This document shows, in pieces, positions 1 through 12,180 of a stretch of 64,000 nucleotides of DNA; position 1 is the stretch's first letter, and every line of letters starts with the position of its first letter. Source of the stretch: Diphasiastrum complanatum. Its lineage: Eukaryota > Streptophyta > Lycopodiopsida > Lycopodiales > Lycopodiaceae. The position numbers and the translations under genes are program-made. The notes beneath the pieces are model-generated. The model worked only from the letters and a program-made list of their open reading frames with translations. It was not told the DNA's origin and ran no database searches. The stretch lies in contig CM055102.1 in NCBI GenBank assembly GCA_029204225.1, positions 32,110,607-32,174,606 of the forward strand, given 5' to 3'.

Positions 1-187
1 TAGGAATTATTCCAAATCTCTCATATTGGACATGGACATAACATTCTTTCCCCCTTGAACCACTTCTGTCTTCAAAAGCGAAAACTAGGGAAGTTCTTCT
101 TTATGCTTTTAACCTTTTCCCATGAATCATCATCCTCAGTCCAACCCCTCCACCTAATCAAGCGCTTAGATATAGAACGATTCTCAT

Positions 188-1183
188 TTGTTTATCTCTG
201 GTTCTGAGCTCTCTTTTCAGGAGGGTAAGGAAGTAGTTACATTGTTTGGAGACAAATATGTACATCCATCTAGGATGACTTCACTTTCTAATGTAATGGA
301 ATTTTTTGATTCACAGTATAAAGCTTATTCTTTATTTGCCAAACCCATTTTGGATTTTTCCGAAATGCATCTAAGTAGTTGTGAATTGTCAAAAAATCTT
401 AACTTAGTGGACTTAGATCAGGAGCAAATAGAGAAGAATAAGATATTGTCCGAATTCAAAGATGTGTTTCCAGTTGAATTACTCATGGAATACCACCTAG
501 GTCAATAGACCACAAGATCGAGTTAATTCCAGGTAGTCACCCTATCTCTAGACAACCATACTGGTTTTCTCAGAAAGAAGAGATAGAGATTACTAATCAA
601 ATTGAGAATTATTTTAAGATGGGTCATATTCAGCCAAATAAGTCACCATGGGATGCTCCTTTTCTTCTAAAAGCGAAGAAAAATGGAGGCTTCCAGATGT
701 GTGTTTTGGACGAGATTCGGTCATTATGAATTCCTTGTGCTTCCTTTTGGGTTGACGAATGCACCTGCTACATTCCAACAGATGATGAACGATATTTTTT
801 GTCCATATCTGGGAAAGTGTGTAGTTGTATTCTTAGATGATATTCTCATCTATAGTAAGACACTTAAGGAGCATTTGAATCATCTTAAGACTGTCTTGGA
901 GATACTCCGAAGGGAGAAACTGTATGCTAAAGAATCTAAATGCTAATTATTTAGGCATGAGTTGTTGTACCTCTGTCATAAGATCACCCGTAGTGAGTTG
1001 AAGATAGACGAGAGTAAGGTCAAGATAGTGCTTGAGTGGCTGATACCGAAGATGGTTAGAGAAGTTAAATCTTTTCTTGGTATTACAGTTTTCTTACGTA
1101 AGTCAATTGCAGATTATGCAAACTCCTCTCTTGTATTCATTCATTATCACCTTGGCTTGGGGGTGAAGTGGTTAGGGTATTGA
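188..1183 (+). mobile_element. Ty3/Gypsy pol remnant (reverse transcriptase, broken)
   Basis: Three open stretches (188-508, 683-946, 962-1183) in two frames match a Gypsy polyprotein around the protease-RT junction and the RT palm. The second holds [12 protein letters not shown] followed by the catalytic FLDDILIYS at about 830-856. The third resembles the RT thumb and connection ahead of RNase H. The RT fingers are missing: a [11 protein letters not shown] segment near 677-711 runs almost straight into the GHYEF segment, so roughly 60 residues are deleted. Stops and frame changes make it inactive. No LTR belonging to it is visible. Confidence 0.85.
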
Positions 1184-2036
1184 CTAGCCATTTCCTATTG
1201 GTTGGCTGGTTTTGCTCCACAAGTGTCCTTTTGCTTTGCATGTGACAAGATTATTGAAGATCTTCACGTGGCGATCGTTATAAAAACTATAGTCTATGAG
1301 GCCATGAATTAGGCCATGAATCCCCACAACTCCACAACTCGTGACTCAGGGCCTACTTGACAAGTAAGAATATTTCGTTTTTCTTTTTTATGAAAATTTG
1401 AAAAGTACTTTGTAATTCATTTAAAGTCATTGTTCATGGAGATAATTGTTGATAGTTTTTGGCGATTTAACTTCTATAAACATGCATTTTACATAGAAAA
1501 TGATGATAAAATATTTGTACATGGTTAAGGACCATTTCATGTATGGAACTAAACAATTGTCTTTCTCTCTCACAACTAGTCACACAAGCACATAGAATTG
1601 ATTGTAACTTGATCAACAAATGATCACACCTCAATAGAATGAATCTTTGAATCAAAAGAACTTGAAAACACTCTTGAAAAGCTCTGAAAACCTTTTCCAC
1701 AAGAAATCCTATTCAATCTTTGAAAATTCACAAAAACACATACTATTGAAAAAACCAAAATCTATATGCAAAATTAGCAATCTGGATAAAGATTCTATTA
1801 GAATGCATCTTTCTCCACCATATAAACTTTTGATCTCAATGATAAAATCACTAGAAATAAAAATCGGCTAGTTTGGAATCAATTTGACCTAAAATGCGCA
1901 TAAGATCACGAAGATCAAACTTCTACACATGAAATTGTTCGATTTGATCAAGGATCCTCTATCTCTCACTAGATTTAGTGGCACAGTCAAATCCTTTGAA
2001 AGATTTGGCACAAACTCCAACTTTAGCCTATAACCT
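1184..2036. other. No gene seen (AT-rich, probably retroelement internal DNA)
   Basis: I find no convincing coding sequence. The stretch lies directly inside the primer site of the minus-strand LTR at 2049-2766, so at least its right part is probably the leader of that element. Short open frames here show no recognisable motif. Confidence 0.4.
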
Positions 2037-2766
2037 GCTCTAATACCATGTCAAAAATTAGATCCAAATATGTCATAAATTTTTTCTAGCTGATCTTTGG
2101 CTAATTTGGGTGCACATCACATTTCATCAACAATGTAGAATTCTCGTATCTAATTCTTGAAAAAACCATGCATAACTCATTATAAGATCCAATAGTTTAT
2201 GATCTTATCCATACTATAGCAGCCATACATCAATACTTCATACATGTGAATTCACACAAGATTACATGCATTCTACACACTAGGATTTCCAATATCAAGA
2301 GAGAAGAGCTAGAAAGAGACATGAATAGAAGACAAAAAATTCTCCACATCAAACGAGAACATCAAGATCAATTCTCCACGTAGGTACAACTATTTATAAC
2401 AAAGATAATGTCATTTGGCCATAATTTGGTAGTTTTTGTGTACTTACCAAAAAACCTAATTTTACTTGACTAATGTATCTCATCCAAATAGAGATTAGGT
2501 CCAAATCCAACCTTATCCACATCACCAACTTACTAAAAATAATAAAGACACTATTTTTAGACCTTTGTGACATTAAAAAAAAAGTGTCTAAGTTGAAATA
2601 TCACTTTGGCCTCCAAAATGCCAAATTAAACCAACTTAATGCTAGTAATTTTGCTGGCAATTTTCACAAATACCATGTACATAGATTTGATAGATCTTAG
2701 ATCAAAGGAATAAGTGTGAGGGCTCTAGCACCTTGCGTGTGTAAGTCCAACCCAATGATCCCAACA
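2037..2766 (-). mobile_element. LTR with primer-binding site, minus orientation
   Basis: Read on the minus strand, the LTR starts TGTTGGGATC at 2766 and ends in CA at 2049. It is followed at 2048-2037 by TGGTATTAGAGC, one mismatch from the plant tRNA-iMet primer site TGGTATCAGAGC. A minus-strand TATA-like GTTATAAATA lies at 2400-2391. The length is about 718 bp. This is the 5' LTR of a minus-strand element whose interior runs to lower coordinates. No partner LTR and no pol domains in that orientation are visible, so the element is truncated or non-autonomous. Confidence 0.7.
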
Positions 2767-3168
2767 ATATTTCATTCATTAATTAGAAACATCTATAGCG
2801 CTTTTATCTATATCCCCAAAATCTCTATAGTAAATTAATTTGCTCTATTAGAAGGATTGACCACCAATTCTATTTAACTTCTCTTTTAAATCATTGCGAA
2901 GTGAAAATTTTGTTGTTCACTTGTTGACCTCATAGTTCTATATAACTTCTTTGCAGTTAAGTAGAAAATCATACATCTCTAGGTTTGATTTACTACTACA
3001 AGTTTCTAGGCTTTTCTATTCCCCTATTAGAAAAATTGTTACCAACTAGATGAGGCAAAATGTTGGTCTCTCTAGTGAAAGAAGGAATTCTTCTTTGGAA
3101 GCCATAAACCAGAATATTCACCTCCCTCTATAACCTGGTTTAAGGAGCACCAACTCAATACATATAGC

Positions 3169-3252
3169 AACTTCCACACAATCTCCTTGAGCTTGAGGAT
3201 AGGAAACTTCCACACGGTCTCCTTGAGCTTGATAATAGGCAACTTCTACACC
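3169..3252. repeat. 36-bp tandem repeat, about 2.3 units
   Basis: Units at 3169-3204 and 3205-3240 share AACTTCCACAC, a few variable bases, then TCTCCTTGAGCTTGA; a partial third unit begins at 3241. It lies about 350 bp upstream of the germin-like gene TATA box. The rest of 2767-3607 shows no gene. Confidence 0.7.
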
Positions 3253-3607
3253 ACCACTAAAAAGTCGAGCTAAAGATGGAGAATAAATTCTAATTTGTAC
3301 AACGAGTCAGGATGAAAGCACGTGTTTACGGTGTAACTTTAAGACTAGGTCCACAAACTTCCATCAAGGACTACTTCAACAGTGCAGGCCCAAAATGTCT
3401 TAGCACTCCTGCGTTTGTCATTGCTTCCTCATTTCCTCATGAAATGGTGAAGCTAACGTAATTAGCATGAACTCAGCATCCCAGCAATGGCTGCTGCCAT
3501 TCAATCTGAGACGTCTCTCGTCTATTATCTTCTACAATGTGCAGATTCAAAGCTGCCTGCATTGTTTACTTGCGCATCACGGTACTAGCATACTTTCTCT
3601 ACTACTG

Positions 3608-3614
3608 TATATAT
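3608..3614 (+). promoter_or_regulatory. TATA box of the germin-like gene
   Basis: TATATAT at 3608-3614 lies about 145 bp before the ATG at 3756. This gives a plausible transcription start near 3640 and a leader of about 115 nt. An ACGTG-type motif (GCACGTGT) lies upstream near 3319. Promoter use is inferred from position. Confidence 0.5.
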
Positions 3615-3755
3615 CCACTGCGCAGATTACAATCTCACACTGCCATCTCTCTCAGCTCAGCGATACACACTCATACGCTCTTCAAAAGCTCAGTTTTTCA
3701 CTAATTTCCTAGTCTTTCCTGGTTTGTATAGGCTCCTCATTGCTTTTCAGACAAA

Positions 3756-4433
3756 ATGAAAGCCTTAACTTCCACCTCCACCATTCTTGCAGGGCTATTG
3801 CTGGTGTTCCAGGCGTTGCTCTTATTACAATTAGCGCCTCTCAAGGTGAATGCTGCCGATGCGGACCCTCTACAGGACTTTTGTGTTGCTGACCTGACCA
3901 AGGATTTGTACCTCAACGGCTACCCTTGCAAAAAGCCAGCTGCAGCCACAACAGATGATTTTGTTTTTAATGGTTTGACAGTTCCTTTCCAGACTAACAA
4001 CATTACCGGAGCCAGCGCTGTTTTTGGTTTTGTGGATAACTTTCCGGGCTTAAACACGCTGGGAATTGCCATAGCTAGGCTTGATTTTGCAAAGGGTGGA
4101 CTGATCCCGCCACACACCCACCCTCGTGCATCCGAGATTATTTATGTTTTAGAAGGAAGCTTGTACGCCGGTTTTGTCACCACTGATAACAAACTATTTG
4201 CCAAGGTCATCAGCAAAGGTGAGGTCATGATCTTTCCGAGAGGCCTCATTCACTTTCAGCTGAACGTAGGAGATTCGCCTGCTCAAGCTGTGGTTTCTTT
4301 GAACAGCCAGTCCCCTGGTTTCCAGCTCATCGCCAATTCCATGTTCGGCTCACAAATCAAGGATGAGGTGCTACAGAAAACATTTTTCTTGGATCAGAAG
4401 ACGGTAGACCAGCTGAAGGCCATTTTCTCATAG
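3756..4433 (+). CDS. Germin-like protein (cupin, secreted)
   Basis: An intact single-exon gene of 225 codons, the usual size for germin-like proteins. Residues 1-33 or so form a signal peptide with a long Leu-rich core ending near V-N-A-A. C43 and C58 are the conserved disulfide pair. Germin box 1 is G-x5-H-x-H-x4-E-x6-G with metal ligands H120, H122 and E127; box 2 is G-x5-P-x4-H-x3-N with the fourth ligand H166. One N-glycosylation sequon is N82-I-T. The family forms oligomeric Mn-binding apoplastic cupins; some members have superoxide dismutase or oxalate oxidase activity, which cannot be told apart here. It starts at the first ATG after a TATA box and has a poly(A) signal just downstream. 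It is flanked on both sides by retroelement debris. Confidence 0.95.
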   Translation: MKALTSTSTILAGLLLVFQALLLLQLAPLKVNAADADPLQDFCVADLTKDLYLNGYPCKKPAAATTDDFVFNGLTVPFQTNNITGASAVFGFVDNFPGLNTLGIAIARLDFAKGGLIPPHTHPRASEIIYVLEGSLYAGFVTTDNKLFAKVISKGEVMIFPRGLIHFQLNVGDSPAQAVVSLNSQSPGFQLIANSMFGSQIKDEVLQKTFFLDQKTVDQLKAIFS

Positions 4434-4458
4434 AATTCATGCATTATCAATCCAAGCC

Positions 4459-4464
4459 AATAAA
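4459..4464 (+). terminator. Poly(A) signal of the germin-like gene
   Basis: AATAAA lies 26 bp after the stop codon, followed by a T/G-rich tract. This is the normal arrangement for a plant near-upstream element. Confidence 0.6.
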
Positions 4465-4616
4465 TCTCCTACGTTATATTTTGTCTCTGGACAATAGATT
4501 TCTTGTGCTGATCATACTTAAATGTTGACTCTTCTGACTCTCGATCATGGTACAAATGATCCAGTTTTTTCTATTGAAGCGTGTTCAAACATTTATATTT
4601 GAGTATGACACTGATC

Positions 4617-5040
4617 TTGTGGAGTCTTTAGTTTGTATGTTGACAATCTTATACTTATAGGAAGCATTGATGTATTGAGAGAGGCATTAAAATACCTTTG
4701 AAATGATAGACTTAGGGTTAATGCCTTATTGCATTGAGTATAAAAGTATGGCACAAGAAAAATGATATGTTCTTACTCAAAGTAGGTATGCTAGGAAATG
4801 CTGATGAGATTCAATATGCATAATTATACACCTATGAATGTAACACAAAACTTGTTGCATATGATGACTCTTAGACTTGTGTATTTATATCTTTACATTC
4901 AGCTAGTTGGAAGCCATATTTGCTTGACTCATATTGTCTTGATATTTGCATTTCTATGAGACTAGTAAGTCAGTTTACGTCAAATCTCAAAAAAGTTGTT
5001 GGAAAAGTACCACAAAACAAATCATTAGATTTGTCAAACG
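4617..5040 (+). mobile_element. Copia reverse-transcriptase fragment, plus strand
   Basis: In one frame from about 4628 I read L-Y-V-D-N-L-I-L-I-G-S, then F-E-M-I-D-L-G-L-M-P-Y-C and Q-S-R-Y-A-R, the palm and thumb of Copia RT (RVT_2). The catalytic YVDD has become YVDN, a GAC to AAC change that removes an active-site aspartate. Stops follow. The same sequence recurs at 34206-34560. Confidence 0.75.
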
Positions 5041-5051
5041 AACATTGGTCC

Positions 5052-6105
5052 GAACAATTGGGGAAACATTGTAATTGATTCCTTTGTATTTTTGTAGACT
5101 ATATTAGATTAAATCCAACACCCCCCCCTTAATCCATCCTTGAATGCCTTGATTTGTAAATTCAAAATAGCACAAAAAATCTTGTGTGTTTCTCGATTTA
5201 ACCCTTTTGTTAATATATCAGTTACCATGTACTGGGTTCTACGAAATTTTAGACTTACCTCCTTGTTGAGTATCTTGCTCCTGATGTAGTGGTACTTACT
5301 TCCGATGTGCTTGCTCCTAGAGTGAATTCTATGATTGATCATCCTTCTCCTTGCGTTTGTCACCTGCAACTTCAACCTTTCTTGCACCAAAAGGTTTGTC
5401 TCTACCTCTCCAACCTGTCTCTTGAGGTTGAGTAGTAGTATCTTGAGATGCATCCTCATGTTCATCACTTGGAAGGTCAATGAATGGATCATCATCAGAA
5501 GGTATCATCACTATACCATCTTTTCCACTGGATGTGTCTATCTTCTCAGCATCCTCGTCTTCATACATCTTGGATTCATCAAAGATAACATCACGGCTTA
5601 CATGGATTTTGTTTTTCACTGGATCAAAACATCTATATCCCTTCACACATTCATCATATCCTAGGAATATACACTTTATACTTTCACATCAAGTTTACGT
5701 CTCTCTTCCTTAGGAATGTGTAGAAAGGCCTTACCTTTAAAGATTCGCAAGTGGTTCACCTTTGGCTTCTTCTTCGTGAATGCTTCCTCAGGTGTTATCT
5801 TTGGTATGGCAATGGTAGGACTTCTATTTTGAAGATAATATGCCGTATTGCATGCTTCTGACCAAAAATCTTTTGGTAGTTTCATCTCAGCTAGCATAGA
5901 TCTGGCACTTTCCACAATCGTACGATTCTTGCGCTCAGCTACACCAATGAGAGCAGGAGTATGAGCTTGCGTAAATTGTCTTTTAATCCCACATTGATCA
6001 CAAAGATCATTGAAGTCATTAGACTTGTACTCACCTCCACTATCTGATCTTAGGACTTTGATCTTCCTACCTGTTTGATCTTCCTACCTGTCTGATCTTC
6101 CTACT
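5052..6105 (-). mobile_element. Copia relic with LTR end; RNase H fused to integrase region, RT lost
   Basis: The plus-strand text ending CCAACA at 5120 is the start (on minus) of a 3' LTR, preceded by the polypurine tract AAGGGGGGGG (5130-5121). Next comes the RNase H C-terminus (SKHIGSKYHYIRSKIL, about 5200-5310). Near 5335 it jumps into the integrase C-terminal linker (HVSRDVIFDESKM, 5329-5646) and the integrase core (A-E-R-K-N-R-T, FWSEACNTAYYLQNRSP, 5676-6060). The order RNase H then integrase with nothing between shows that the whole RT was deleted. The LTR here lacks about 715 bp that its second copy has at 34562-35275. Confidence 0.8.
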
Positions 6106-6744
6106 CACTTCCACACTTCCACAAAAGCCCTCACATGTACAAATCTCCACCCTACTTGACTCCACAGTCAATGTAGATGATTTTGCACTATAATTACTAA
6201 TTGCACTTCCATCAACCACTGTCACCACTAACCCAATCCAACAATCTCCGCCACGCAGTATCTCCTCACCTCTTGTACCCCTCAATCCACAATCACCCCC
6301 ACCTGCCTTTCATACACCTCCTTCTAGCCCTGCTCCTGATTTTTTGCCATTCAACCCAATGCCGTATCCTAACTACAAACACACCCTCCCTGACATTGGT
6401 CCTTGGGAGCACTTACCCCTTGCAGCCCAAAAAGCGGTATGGTTGGTGAATGAGCTCCAACACAATCTATTCGGCACCCTAGGGGGACAATATACTATGT
6501 GGCAATTCAACGATGGTGCTATGGCGGGCCTTCAGAAAGAAAAAGTAAGGCTGGAGGAGGAAAACAAACAACAACAACTACAGATCCAGAACCTCACAAA
6601 TTACAATCAACAACAATAGCAGATGCTACTCCATCTCCAGGACCAGCTCCAACTGAAGGTATCCAACATGCAGCAAACCATCGATACCCTCAAAGCCGAA
6701 AAGGATGAGGCTATAGCAGATTCACAAGCAGCACGTTCCTGCTG
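6106..6744 (+). pseudogene. Proline-rich, coiled-coil protein fragment, copy 1
   Basis: An open frame reads through a Pro/Ser/Thr-rich part, a conserved block (LPDIGPW-x-HLPLAAQK, L-F-G-T-L-G-G-Q-Y-T-M) and a C-terminal coiled coil (LEEENKQQQLQIQNL, then L-Q-L-K-V-S-N-M-Q-Q-T-I). A TAG at 6617-6619 sits where CAA/CAG glutamine codons run, and the frame stays open after it to the TGA at 6742-6744. I do not recognise the family. A second copy with the same TAG is at 55506-56128. Both copies sit immediately left of the same Copia 3' LTR, in the opposite orientation. Confidence 0.55.
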
Positions 6745-6779
6745 AATTCACACGTGTGGGATGCCCTACACATATATTT

Positions 6780-7314
6780 TTTATCTCCTAAGTACAATAA
6801 CACCATAAAGATCAGACTAGCATTGTTTGTCACACAAGATTTGTCAACAAAACATAAGACAAAGCATCATAAATGCCTCTACTCGACTAGAGAGAGAAAA
6901 TAGCAAGTACAAAACTCGTGGAGAGAGAGAGAGGGCACAAAGAGCTTGTATCCAAATTTGCATTACACACAAATTTCATCATTTTCTCAATGAGAGTACA
7001 TCACATATATATAGATCCATGGACTCTTCTCCTACTTTGAGTTGAATTGGAGTTGTGGATCCACCTCTCAAGCTATCTAGACTTATCCAAGCCATCTCAC
7101 TATGTCTAATTGTGCCACATAGCCTTTTCATGCATTAAATGTGGCATGTAAAGTACAAATGGCAATTCCTATGGTAGCTCGAGTTTCTACTTCTACCTAC
7201 CTTGAATATTTTATTCTAAGATGGGTCTTTACTAAACCAAAAGAGCTCAATTCATCTTTGGCATTTTTAGGACCCGTACTCACAAAATTAGATAGACTTT
7301 TCAATATTTTGACA
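6780..7314 (-). mobile_element. 3' LTR of the Copia element at 7.3-11.9 kb
   Basis: On the minus strand the polypurine tract TTTTTAGGAGGAG (7327-7315) is followed directly by TGTCAAAATATTG, the LTR start at 7314. A minus-strand TATATATA lies near 7006-7013. The other boundary is not resolved; 6780 is approximate. The sequence recurs at about 56190-56731, where that copy has about 60 bp extra near its left end. Confidence 0.65.
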
Positions 7315-7332
7315 CTCCTCCTAAAAATGCAT

Positions 7333-9616
7333 CTAATGTGGATCAAGCATTGATCTTGAGATAAGACCAAGATTAGACCTATGCTTTGAGAAGGCACTTT
7401 TGCAAAGTGGCTTTGTGAGAAGATCAGCAATACACGAAGATGTGTCGACATGTTCTAAGTTGATTTCACCTCCAATGAGCTTTTCCCTTACAAAATGGTG
7501 TGCCACTTCTATATGCTTGCTTCTTGCATAAAAAATAGGATTGTTTGCAAGAGCGTGTTGATATGTTGTCACATTTGATCAAGGGAAGATCATCCTCTTT
7601 GATCCACTTTAGCTCCATGATTAACCTCTTGATCCAAAGCACCTCTTTAGTTGTTGTAGTGAGTGCTTTGTACTCGGCCTCACAAGATGATAGAGATATG
7701 GTATCCTGTTTCTTTGAAAGCCAAGACACAAGATTGCCTCCAAGAAAATTAGTATATGCATTAATGGACTTTCAATCCATTTTATCACTAGCAAAATCGG
7801 AATCTGAATAGCCAACAGTGGTTAGATCTTCATTCTTGTACAATAAACCATAATCTTGAGTAGAAGATACATATCTTAGAACTCTCTTGGCCATCTTCCA
7901 ATGTTGGATCTTGGGATCTTGCATAAATTGACTCAATTTGTGCACACAATAGCTCAAATTGGGTCTAGTGATAGTAAGCCAAATTGAAGAGCCTATAAGA
8001 CTCCTATAAAGTGTGATGTCCTCGATAGATATTTCATCACCTTTAATAGGATCTTTTACATGTTGCTCCATGGGAGTATCTATGCCTTTACAACTTTGCA
8101 TATTGAATTTTTTCAACATAGAAAAGACATATTTAGATTGACAAATAAAAGCATACTCTTCATGAAAATCAATCTCAAGGCCCAAAATGTAATGAATCTC
8201 TCCTAGATCTTGCATTTCAAATTCTTTTCCTAATGCATCTTTGGTTTCTTGAACTAGCATCAAACAACTTCCACTAAGAATAATGTCATCTACATAGATT
8301 AGGAGAATGACAATATTACTACCATCAAATTTTAAGTACATAGAAGGATCATAGTCACTAAGCACAAATCCTAATGAAAGTAGAAAGTTGTTGAGTCTTG
8401 AATACCATGATCTAGGTGCTTGCTTTAAGCCATAAAGACTTCTAAATAGCAAACACACCTTAGATTTATCCTTGATAAATCCTTGAGGCTGTTCCATGTA
8501 TATCTCCTCCTCAAGATAGTCATTCAAAAAAGCGTTGGAGACATCAAGTTGAAACAGTTTCCACTTAAAAAATAAGGCAAGAGAGATTATGATTCTTATT
8601 GTCACCATCTTTGCTACATGAGCAAAGGTTTCTTCATAGTCAAGGCCATATATTTGTGCAAAGCCTTTAGCACATAATCTTGCCTTGTACTTGTTGATGG
8701 AGCCATCATGATTGTACTTGATCTTGAACACCCACTTGCATCCAATGATATGCATGTAAGGTGGTGGATCCACTCGCTCCCATGTGTGGTTGGCAATCAA
8801 GGCATCATATTAAATCTTCATGGCCTCATACCACTCCTTGGTATTGAGGGCTTCTTGAACATCTTTGGGCTCCTCATGAGAAACAAAATAAGCATAAGTG
8901 GAATCAAGATCCACTTGTTTTCCTTTGTCATCATAAGTGAGCCTCTTGGGCTCGGATCTCTCCCTCATGGATCTTCTAGGAGTGAAAATCCGAGGACTTC
9001 CATCTTCAAATCTTGACTCCTCCATATGTTGATTGTCTTCAATAACAATAGGTGATAGATTTTGAGGTTGCTTGATCTTGGCCCCTCCAAGATTGGACTT
9101 TTCTTCTTCATGAAAAACTACATCTCTACTATCAATTACTTTGGAGGTAGAGAGCATGTAGATTCGATAGGCTTTCTTGTTGGATGAATATCCAACCATT
9201 ACTCCTTTGCTTGCACAAGGATCATCCTTCTTTCTCGTTTCCAAGGGAATATGGACAAAGCATATGCATCCAAATACTCTAAGATGTTCAACCTTAGGTT
9301 TCTTCAAATAGAGTGCTTCATATGGTGACTTTCCTCCAAGTGCAACATGAGAGAGTCTATTGCATAGATAGTTTGAGCAATTGATAGCCTCACCCCAAAA
9401 GTCTTTTGGAAAAGATGCCTCAATTCTGATGGTTTTGGCACATTCACACAGTGTTCTATTCTTTCTTTCAGCCACCCCATTTTGAGATGGTGTATATGCA
9501 CAAGAAAACTCTCTTTTAATGCCTTCAAGCTCACAATAATCATGAAATTTATTGGAAGTGTACTCACCACCTCCATCACTTTTAAGAATTTTGATTTTGT
9601 AAAAATTGCTTTTCAA
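7333..9616 (-). pseudogene. Copia integrase-RT-RNase H (pol, C-terminal part)
   Basis: Reading down the minus strand: the integrase core continues at 9616-8810 (S-D-G-G-G-E-Y, YTPSQNGVAERKNRT, KDFWGEAINCSNYL, C-terminal LRVFGCICFVHIP). RT (RVT_2) is at 8800-7772 with GCKWVFKIKYNHDGSINKYK, QLDVSNAFLNDYL, LYGLKQAPRSWY and the intact catalytic L-L-I-Y-V-D-D. RNase H is at 7811-7333 with LSSCEAEYKAL and ARSKHIEVAHHFVRE. Together these are a full Copia pol order (PR-IN-RT-RH). Frame breaks at about 9600, 8805, 7780 and 7570 show it is inactive as it stands. Confidence 0.9.
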
Positions 9617-11414
9617 CTAGAGCTTTGAACTTTAGGAAATAGTCAAACACCATAGATTTTGAAGCTAGAAGATATACCCAAGTAAATCTAGTAAAATCAT
9701 CAATGAAAGTTACAAAGCAAGTAGCACCACCCTTGCTCTTTGAAGATGAGAAGTGCACATCCAAGTGTATGAGCTCCAATGGATGTGTAGTCTTGATAGA
9801 TGACTTTGAAAAAGGCTTCTTATGAGACTTAGATATGGCACAAGCCTCATATGTCTTGAAATTCTTGGAGATAAGATTAGGCAAGCCAATAGCTTTGGCT
9901 TTCTTGACCATGGACACCATAGAATTATAGTTAGGATGTCCCAACCTTCTATGCCATAGTTCCTCCAAAGACATATGAGCAGCAAAAGCACTATCACAAG
10001 AGTTAGCATACTCTTTGGGATCAAGCTTGTAGATTCCACCATACCTAGACCCAAATGCAAGGATCTCATCATGCTTCTTGATTGTACATGTATCAACATT
10101 AAAATTCACATCTAGTCCACTATCAAACAATTGCCCAACACTAATAAGATTTTTTGTTAGCTTGGGAACAAAAAGTACATTAGACAGAGAAAGAACTTTT
10201 GATGAAGAAAGCTTTAAGGGAATGGTCCCTATTCCTTCAATAGCACACTCATGATCATTTGTTGTGTAGATGGACTTCTTGGCTCCTTCATAAGGTGACA
10301 TGGATGAAAATGAATACTTGGAGCTACACATATGTGAGGAAGCTCCACTGTCGATATACCACGAACCATCCTTCTTGAAAGGTGATGAAGAAAAACTCGA
10401 GACCATAAGAGATCCCTCTTCATCACTTGCATGATCATCTTCCTTCTCTTCATTAGAAATGTTGGCTTGCTTGAATTGACTCTTCTTCTTGAAACAATTG
10501 GTGGCATAATGTCCCTTCTTGCCACAAAAGAAACACTTGATGTTTTTTTTTTTCTTCTTGGATGTGGAAGCTTGAGAGGACTCATCCTCATCTCCTTTCT
10601 CCTTGGAAATAAGATTGTTCTTGTTTGAAGAGAATTGGTGTTGATTCTTACTTCTTGTCTTGTGCTTGTCTTTGGTAAAGAGAGCTTTACCATCAATGTT
10701 GAGAGATAGTCTCTCCATTTTCAAGAGTTTGTATTCTTGTCTTGATTCTTTAGAAATGAGCACACTTTGGAGTGCTTCCAAACTTGGTAGCTCCTCCTTA
10801 ATGGCATAACTCTGAACAAGGTTGTCATATTCCTCCTTTAACCCATTAAGTATGACTTGAACAAGTTCATTTTGGTTGATGGAGTCTCCTATGTATGACA
10901 ATTCTTTATGGAGGTCTTTAACTCTCATTACATAAGTTGAAGCACATTCATCACTTCTCTGTACACTTTGAAAAATTTGGTTTCTTAGTGTTAGAAGTCT
11001 AGAAGTATTTTTTGCCTCATAGATAGACTTGAGAGTATCCCAAGCATCTTTGGCATTAGTACAAGCACCAATTTAGATGTCATTTGAGACATTCATCTTA
11101 ATATAATGCAGAGCCATCCTGACTCTCTTTTTGTACTTTGGAATTTCTTGAGAAATTTGTGGTTCTTCTTCAATGCCAAGTACAATATCCATCACATCTT
11201 GTAGTATTAAGACAGATTCCATTCTAACCTTCCAAATTGAGTAATTGGAGGTTGACAATCTTTCACTTTCTTCTAATAGAAAGACACTCATTGAAGTCAT
11301 AAAGAATGATGGAAATAAAAAAAGATGGATGAAAGAATTGCTTTTCTTCTCAGTATAGGAACCAATCATACAGAACCAGATCCTATGTAAGACAAACTGT
11401 GAGATAGATCTCAC
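9582..11414 (-). pseudogene. Copia gag, protease and integrase N-terminus
   Basis: The gag N-terminus is at 11414-11073 (L-S-T-S-N-Y-S-I-W-K-V-R-M-E). The UBN2-type gag body is at 10928 onward, with one zinc knuckle C-F-F-C-G-K-K-G-H-Y-A-T-N-C near 10530. The protease motif is W-Y-I-D-S-G-A-S-S-H-M. The pre-integrase zinc region is LWHRRLGHPNYNSM, and the integrase core opens with L-I-H-L-D and FIDDFTRFTWVYLL. Gag is split by stops between 11073 and 10928. In a live element this would be one gag-pol polyprotein with the pol part at 7333-9616. Confidence 0.9.
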
Positions 11415-11935
11415 TAGCTTGACAATCTCTCTAAAACAAGATTTGAATCATCAAAAAAGATGAAGTATGGCAAAAGTTATGGTTCTCTGAATTTCACACG
11501 TGTGAAATATTCCAAAAATGTCAAATTGACTCAAATACAATCTATCTGTATGAAACAATTTGCCTAGAACCTATAAGTTTTGTCTAAATCACATATAGAT
11601 GAGATTGTGTAGCTTCTGGATGATTTTTGTGATCATTCAAGCAATAAATGACATGTACACAAGATTTGCCACAGGTCTAGGCGCCCTACCTACGACTCTT
11701 CAAAATCTTATAACTTTTGATTGGCTTATACAACTGTCATGATTCAAATTGCATCAGATTCTGCACGTTTCTACTTTCTAGTAGGCTAATTTGCTTGAAA
11801 TTTGGATCTGAGGTGAGAGAGAACCACCAATCTGAAAATGGACGGATTTCACACATGCCAGCATCTAAAATTCCGTACAGTACCTGATCTGGCCCATTCA
11901 ATGTGGTTTGTAGCTCAAAATCACAAGAGATCCCA
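11415..11935 (-). mobile_element. Probable Copia leader; 5' LTR absent
   Basis: Non-coding DNA upstream (on minus) of gag resembles retroelement leaders, with phrases such as ATAACTTTTGATTGG near 11710. No primer-binding site and no copy of the 6780-7314 LTR is found, so the 5' end is lost. The sequence passes into the H3-like locus at about 11935. The exact junction is inferred. Confidence 0.4.
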
Positions 11936-12135
11936 GAGTTACTGCATTGCTCCATAGGGATGCACTAGCCACCCTAGATGAGAGAGAGAGACGGGAGAGC
12001 AGAAGCAGGAGTAGGAGTCGCAGCCCTATAGCGTCTCAGGAAGATCCAGCCACTCAGCATGAAGCTGAGGAGGACATGGCCCATAAAGTAGCAGCACAGG
12101 AGGACCAGACTGAGCAGCAGCAGCAAGAAGACCAG
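11914..12135 (+). pseudogene. Ser/Arg-rich open frame upstream of, and in frame with, the H3-like gene
   Basis: This frame has no ATG. It encodes an R-S-R-S-R-S-R-S-R-S-P tract, acidic Gln-rich sequence, then three consecutive TAG codons (12136-12144) inside a run of CAG codons, then seventeen more sense codons to the ATG at 12181. Changing the TAGs back to CAG would make 11914-13125 one open frame. It is either a former N-terminal part of the H3-like protein or its 5' untranslated exon. Confidence 0.45.
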
Positions 12136-12180
12136 TAGTAGTAGCAGCAGCAGCCAACACGAGAAAAAAGTCCTTCCCCG

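Noticed and set aside
3920-4117. Minus-strand open frame in the germin-like gene
   Set aside because: It is a shadow of the strongly supported sense gene, with no motif or promoter.
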